Below, piece after piece: positions 62,569 to 64,000 of a stretch of DNA of 64,000 nt. A program made the translations under genes and the position numbers. The notes under the pieces were generated by a model. It searched no databases and was not told the origin of the DNA. It saw nothing but the letters and a program-made list of their open reading frames with translations. The number at the start of each line of letters is the position of its first letter. Within the stretch, counting starts at the first letter, position 1. Origin of the DNA: Calonectria ilicicola (lineage: Eukaryota; Ascomycota; Sordariomycetes; Hypocreales; Nectriaceae). The DNA lies in contig CP085829.1 in assembly GCA_020809705.1 (NCBI GenBank), positions 248,001 to 312,000 on the forward strand, in the 5' to 3' direction.

Positions 62569-64000
62569 TCAAGCATCACCTAATTGTTTTTCTTGCAGAA
62601 GTTGCAGGATTTCTTGCTGGCCATTTCTACTAGCCAGTAGCAACGCCGTAGTACCATAATCATCCATCCAGCTAGGATCAACATTATCGGTCTCTAGTAA
62701 TAATTCGACAATATCCCTCCGCCCATTAATCACCGCCCAAAATAAAGGCGTTCTCCCTTCGTTGTCTTCCAAATCCGGATCAATACCCGGAGATTGCAAT
62801 AATAACCTTAAAATGCTCACATCGCAATTAAAGGCTGTCCACGAAAGGGGCGTACGACCTCTCATCTTGAACGTTTGGGTCAACACCGTCAAATTCTAAA
62901 AGACGCTCAACAATAGTTTCTTTTCGATGTTTTACGGCCCAATAGAGCGGCGTCTTTCCATTGTTATCCTTGGGATCAGGTTCAACCATATTTGTCGCAA
63001 GTAGCAGATCAACTATGGTCTCCTGACCACTGAAAGCTGACCAAAAAAGCGGCGTTTTCCCTTCAGCATCTTTGGGATCAAGATCAACACTTTTATTTTT
63101 CAGTAGCAAATCGACAATATAATCTTGCCCGGATTTTGCAGCCCAGTGAAGAGGTGTCATGCTATCTTCATCTCTGATATTGGGATCGACACCAAGAGTT
63201 CTCAGTAATAAATCGACAACGCGTAGTTCATCATTGAGGATGGCCTGCAAAAGTGGTGTGCAACCTTGCCCGTCCCTTGAATTACGGTCAACATCTTCGC
63301 ATTCTAGAAGAAGTCTCACGGAATCCTCGTGCCCGAACTCGGCAGCTTGTAAAAGTGGAGTCCTTCCTGATGCATCTTTGGGTTCTTTGTTCACGCCCTT
63401 AGTCGATAACAAGAGTTTTACAATGGTGTCTCTACCATTTTCGGCAGCAAAGGATAAAGGAGTATATCCGACACTATCTTGCCGGTTCATTCCAAAATCA
63501 TTGAACCCAAGAAGATGCTTAAACAGCGGCATACTGCCTATCCTTGCTGCCCAGTGCAATGGTGTCATTCCACCCTGAGGTACGAATTGGGTACCATAGT
63601 CAAGGTTTTCAAATACTTCTCTACTTAATCCAGTTTCCAGGTGAAACAATGCTTCAACTGTACTGCGAGAGCCACGGGCCAGAGCAGCAAACAAAGGATA
63701 CTCGTGCTTCTCCCCATGGGTGTGAATATTCAAGTTTGGACTTAAGATTGTCTTTATGAGCTCTGAACAACTGTTATCAGCAAGTACGTAGATCAGACTT
63801 GCTTGGGGGGTGTAATTGGACACTACAATGTGGCCACGAAGTTCAATCCATAATTCTAGACCAAACTCCTTTAGAAACTGGCCTTGAAGTAGAAAGGATG
63901 CAGCTTCCTCAGCGTGGCTTAATACATAACTCGTTGCATAATTAATGAATGGGAAATGCATTTGTACGGGTCTCTCGTGTATATATGGCCAAGTCGCCTT
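62569..64000 (-). pseudogene. Ankyrin-repeat (NLR-type) gene 3' part, frameshifted and cut by window edge
   Basis: The frame is open to the window end (AAG GCG ACT... at 64000), so the 5' part lies outside. The sequence KATWPYIHERPVQMHFPFINYATSYVLSHAEEAA resembles the region linking NACHT-type ATPase modules to ankyrin repeats in fungal NLR-like proteins. Roughly eight to ten ankyrin repeats follow (GGMTPLHWAARIGSMPLFKHLL, GKTPLFWSAFSGQETIVDLLL and others). After NVQDE the frame shifts at about 62860: a single A stands where a codon is expected before GRTPLSWTAFN, and the remaining three repeats continue in another frame to a stop at 62569. In the first frame a stop comes soon after. This is either a real disabling indel (one base gained or two lost) or a sequencing error. 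Confidence 0.75.

Overview
The window looks like chromosomal DNA of a filamentous ascomycete, probably a sordariomycete. Genes are interrupted by many short introns (about 45-100 nt) with GTAAGT-like donors, CTAAC/CTGAC-like branch sites and C/TAG acceptors. The products are typical of these fungi: cell-wall alpha-1,3-glucan synthase, Zn2Cys6 regulator, LaeA-like methyltransferase, fungal rhodopsin-like membrane proteins, cytochromes P450 and a very large NRPS. No bacterial operon signals, tRNA, rRNA or CRISPR were recognised. Intron-exon models were assembled by hand from splice consensus, reading phase and conserved motifs; every multi-exon model was checked to have a total length divisible by three.

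Left region (0.5-19.7 kb): an accessory block rich in oxidative and regulatory genes. It holds an intact Baeyer-Villiger-type flavin monooxygenase with three introns, a rhodopsin-like membrane protein, a class A flavin hydroxylase, a Zn2Cys6 transcription factor, and a second rhodopsin-like paralogue with an in-frame stop. It continues with a LaeA-like methyltransferase fused to an extra N-terminal domain, a DUF7580-type protein and a six-exon P450. It could be a small or decaying secondary-metabolite locus, but no core synthase lies in it. A 14-bp tandem repeat sits in one divergent promoter, and a MITE-like element lies at about 20 kb.

Middle region (22-39.6 kb): mostly ordinary genes. These are an uninterrupted alpha-1,3-glucan synthase, a four-segment membrane protein, two GNAT-fold proteins, a DJ-1/PfpI protein, an EthD-domain protein and a single-pass membrane protein. 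The exception is a Ser/Thr kinase fused to ankyrin repeats.

Right region (41.6-60.5 kb): the main attraction is a 5,530-residue, apparently intronless five-module NRPS, (A-T-C)x5-T, divergently transcribed from a seven-exon P450. A 10-bp-arm perfect inverted repeat lies in their shared promoter. The synthetase has no thioesterase, reductase, epimerase or methyltransferase domain. It ends C-T, with a degenerate last C-domain motif, so product release is not obvious from the sequence. A pentapeptide-type product, possibly oxidised by the P450, is the simplest inference.

Right edge (61.7-64 kb): a small fungal beta-barrel-like protein of unknown role, then the C-terminal part of an ankyrin (NLR-like) gene that carries a frameshift and runs off the window.
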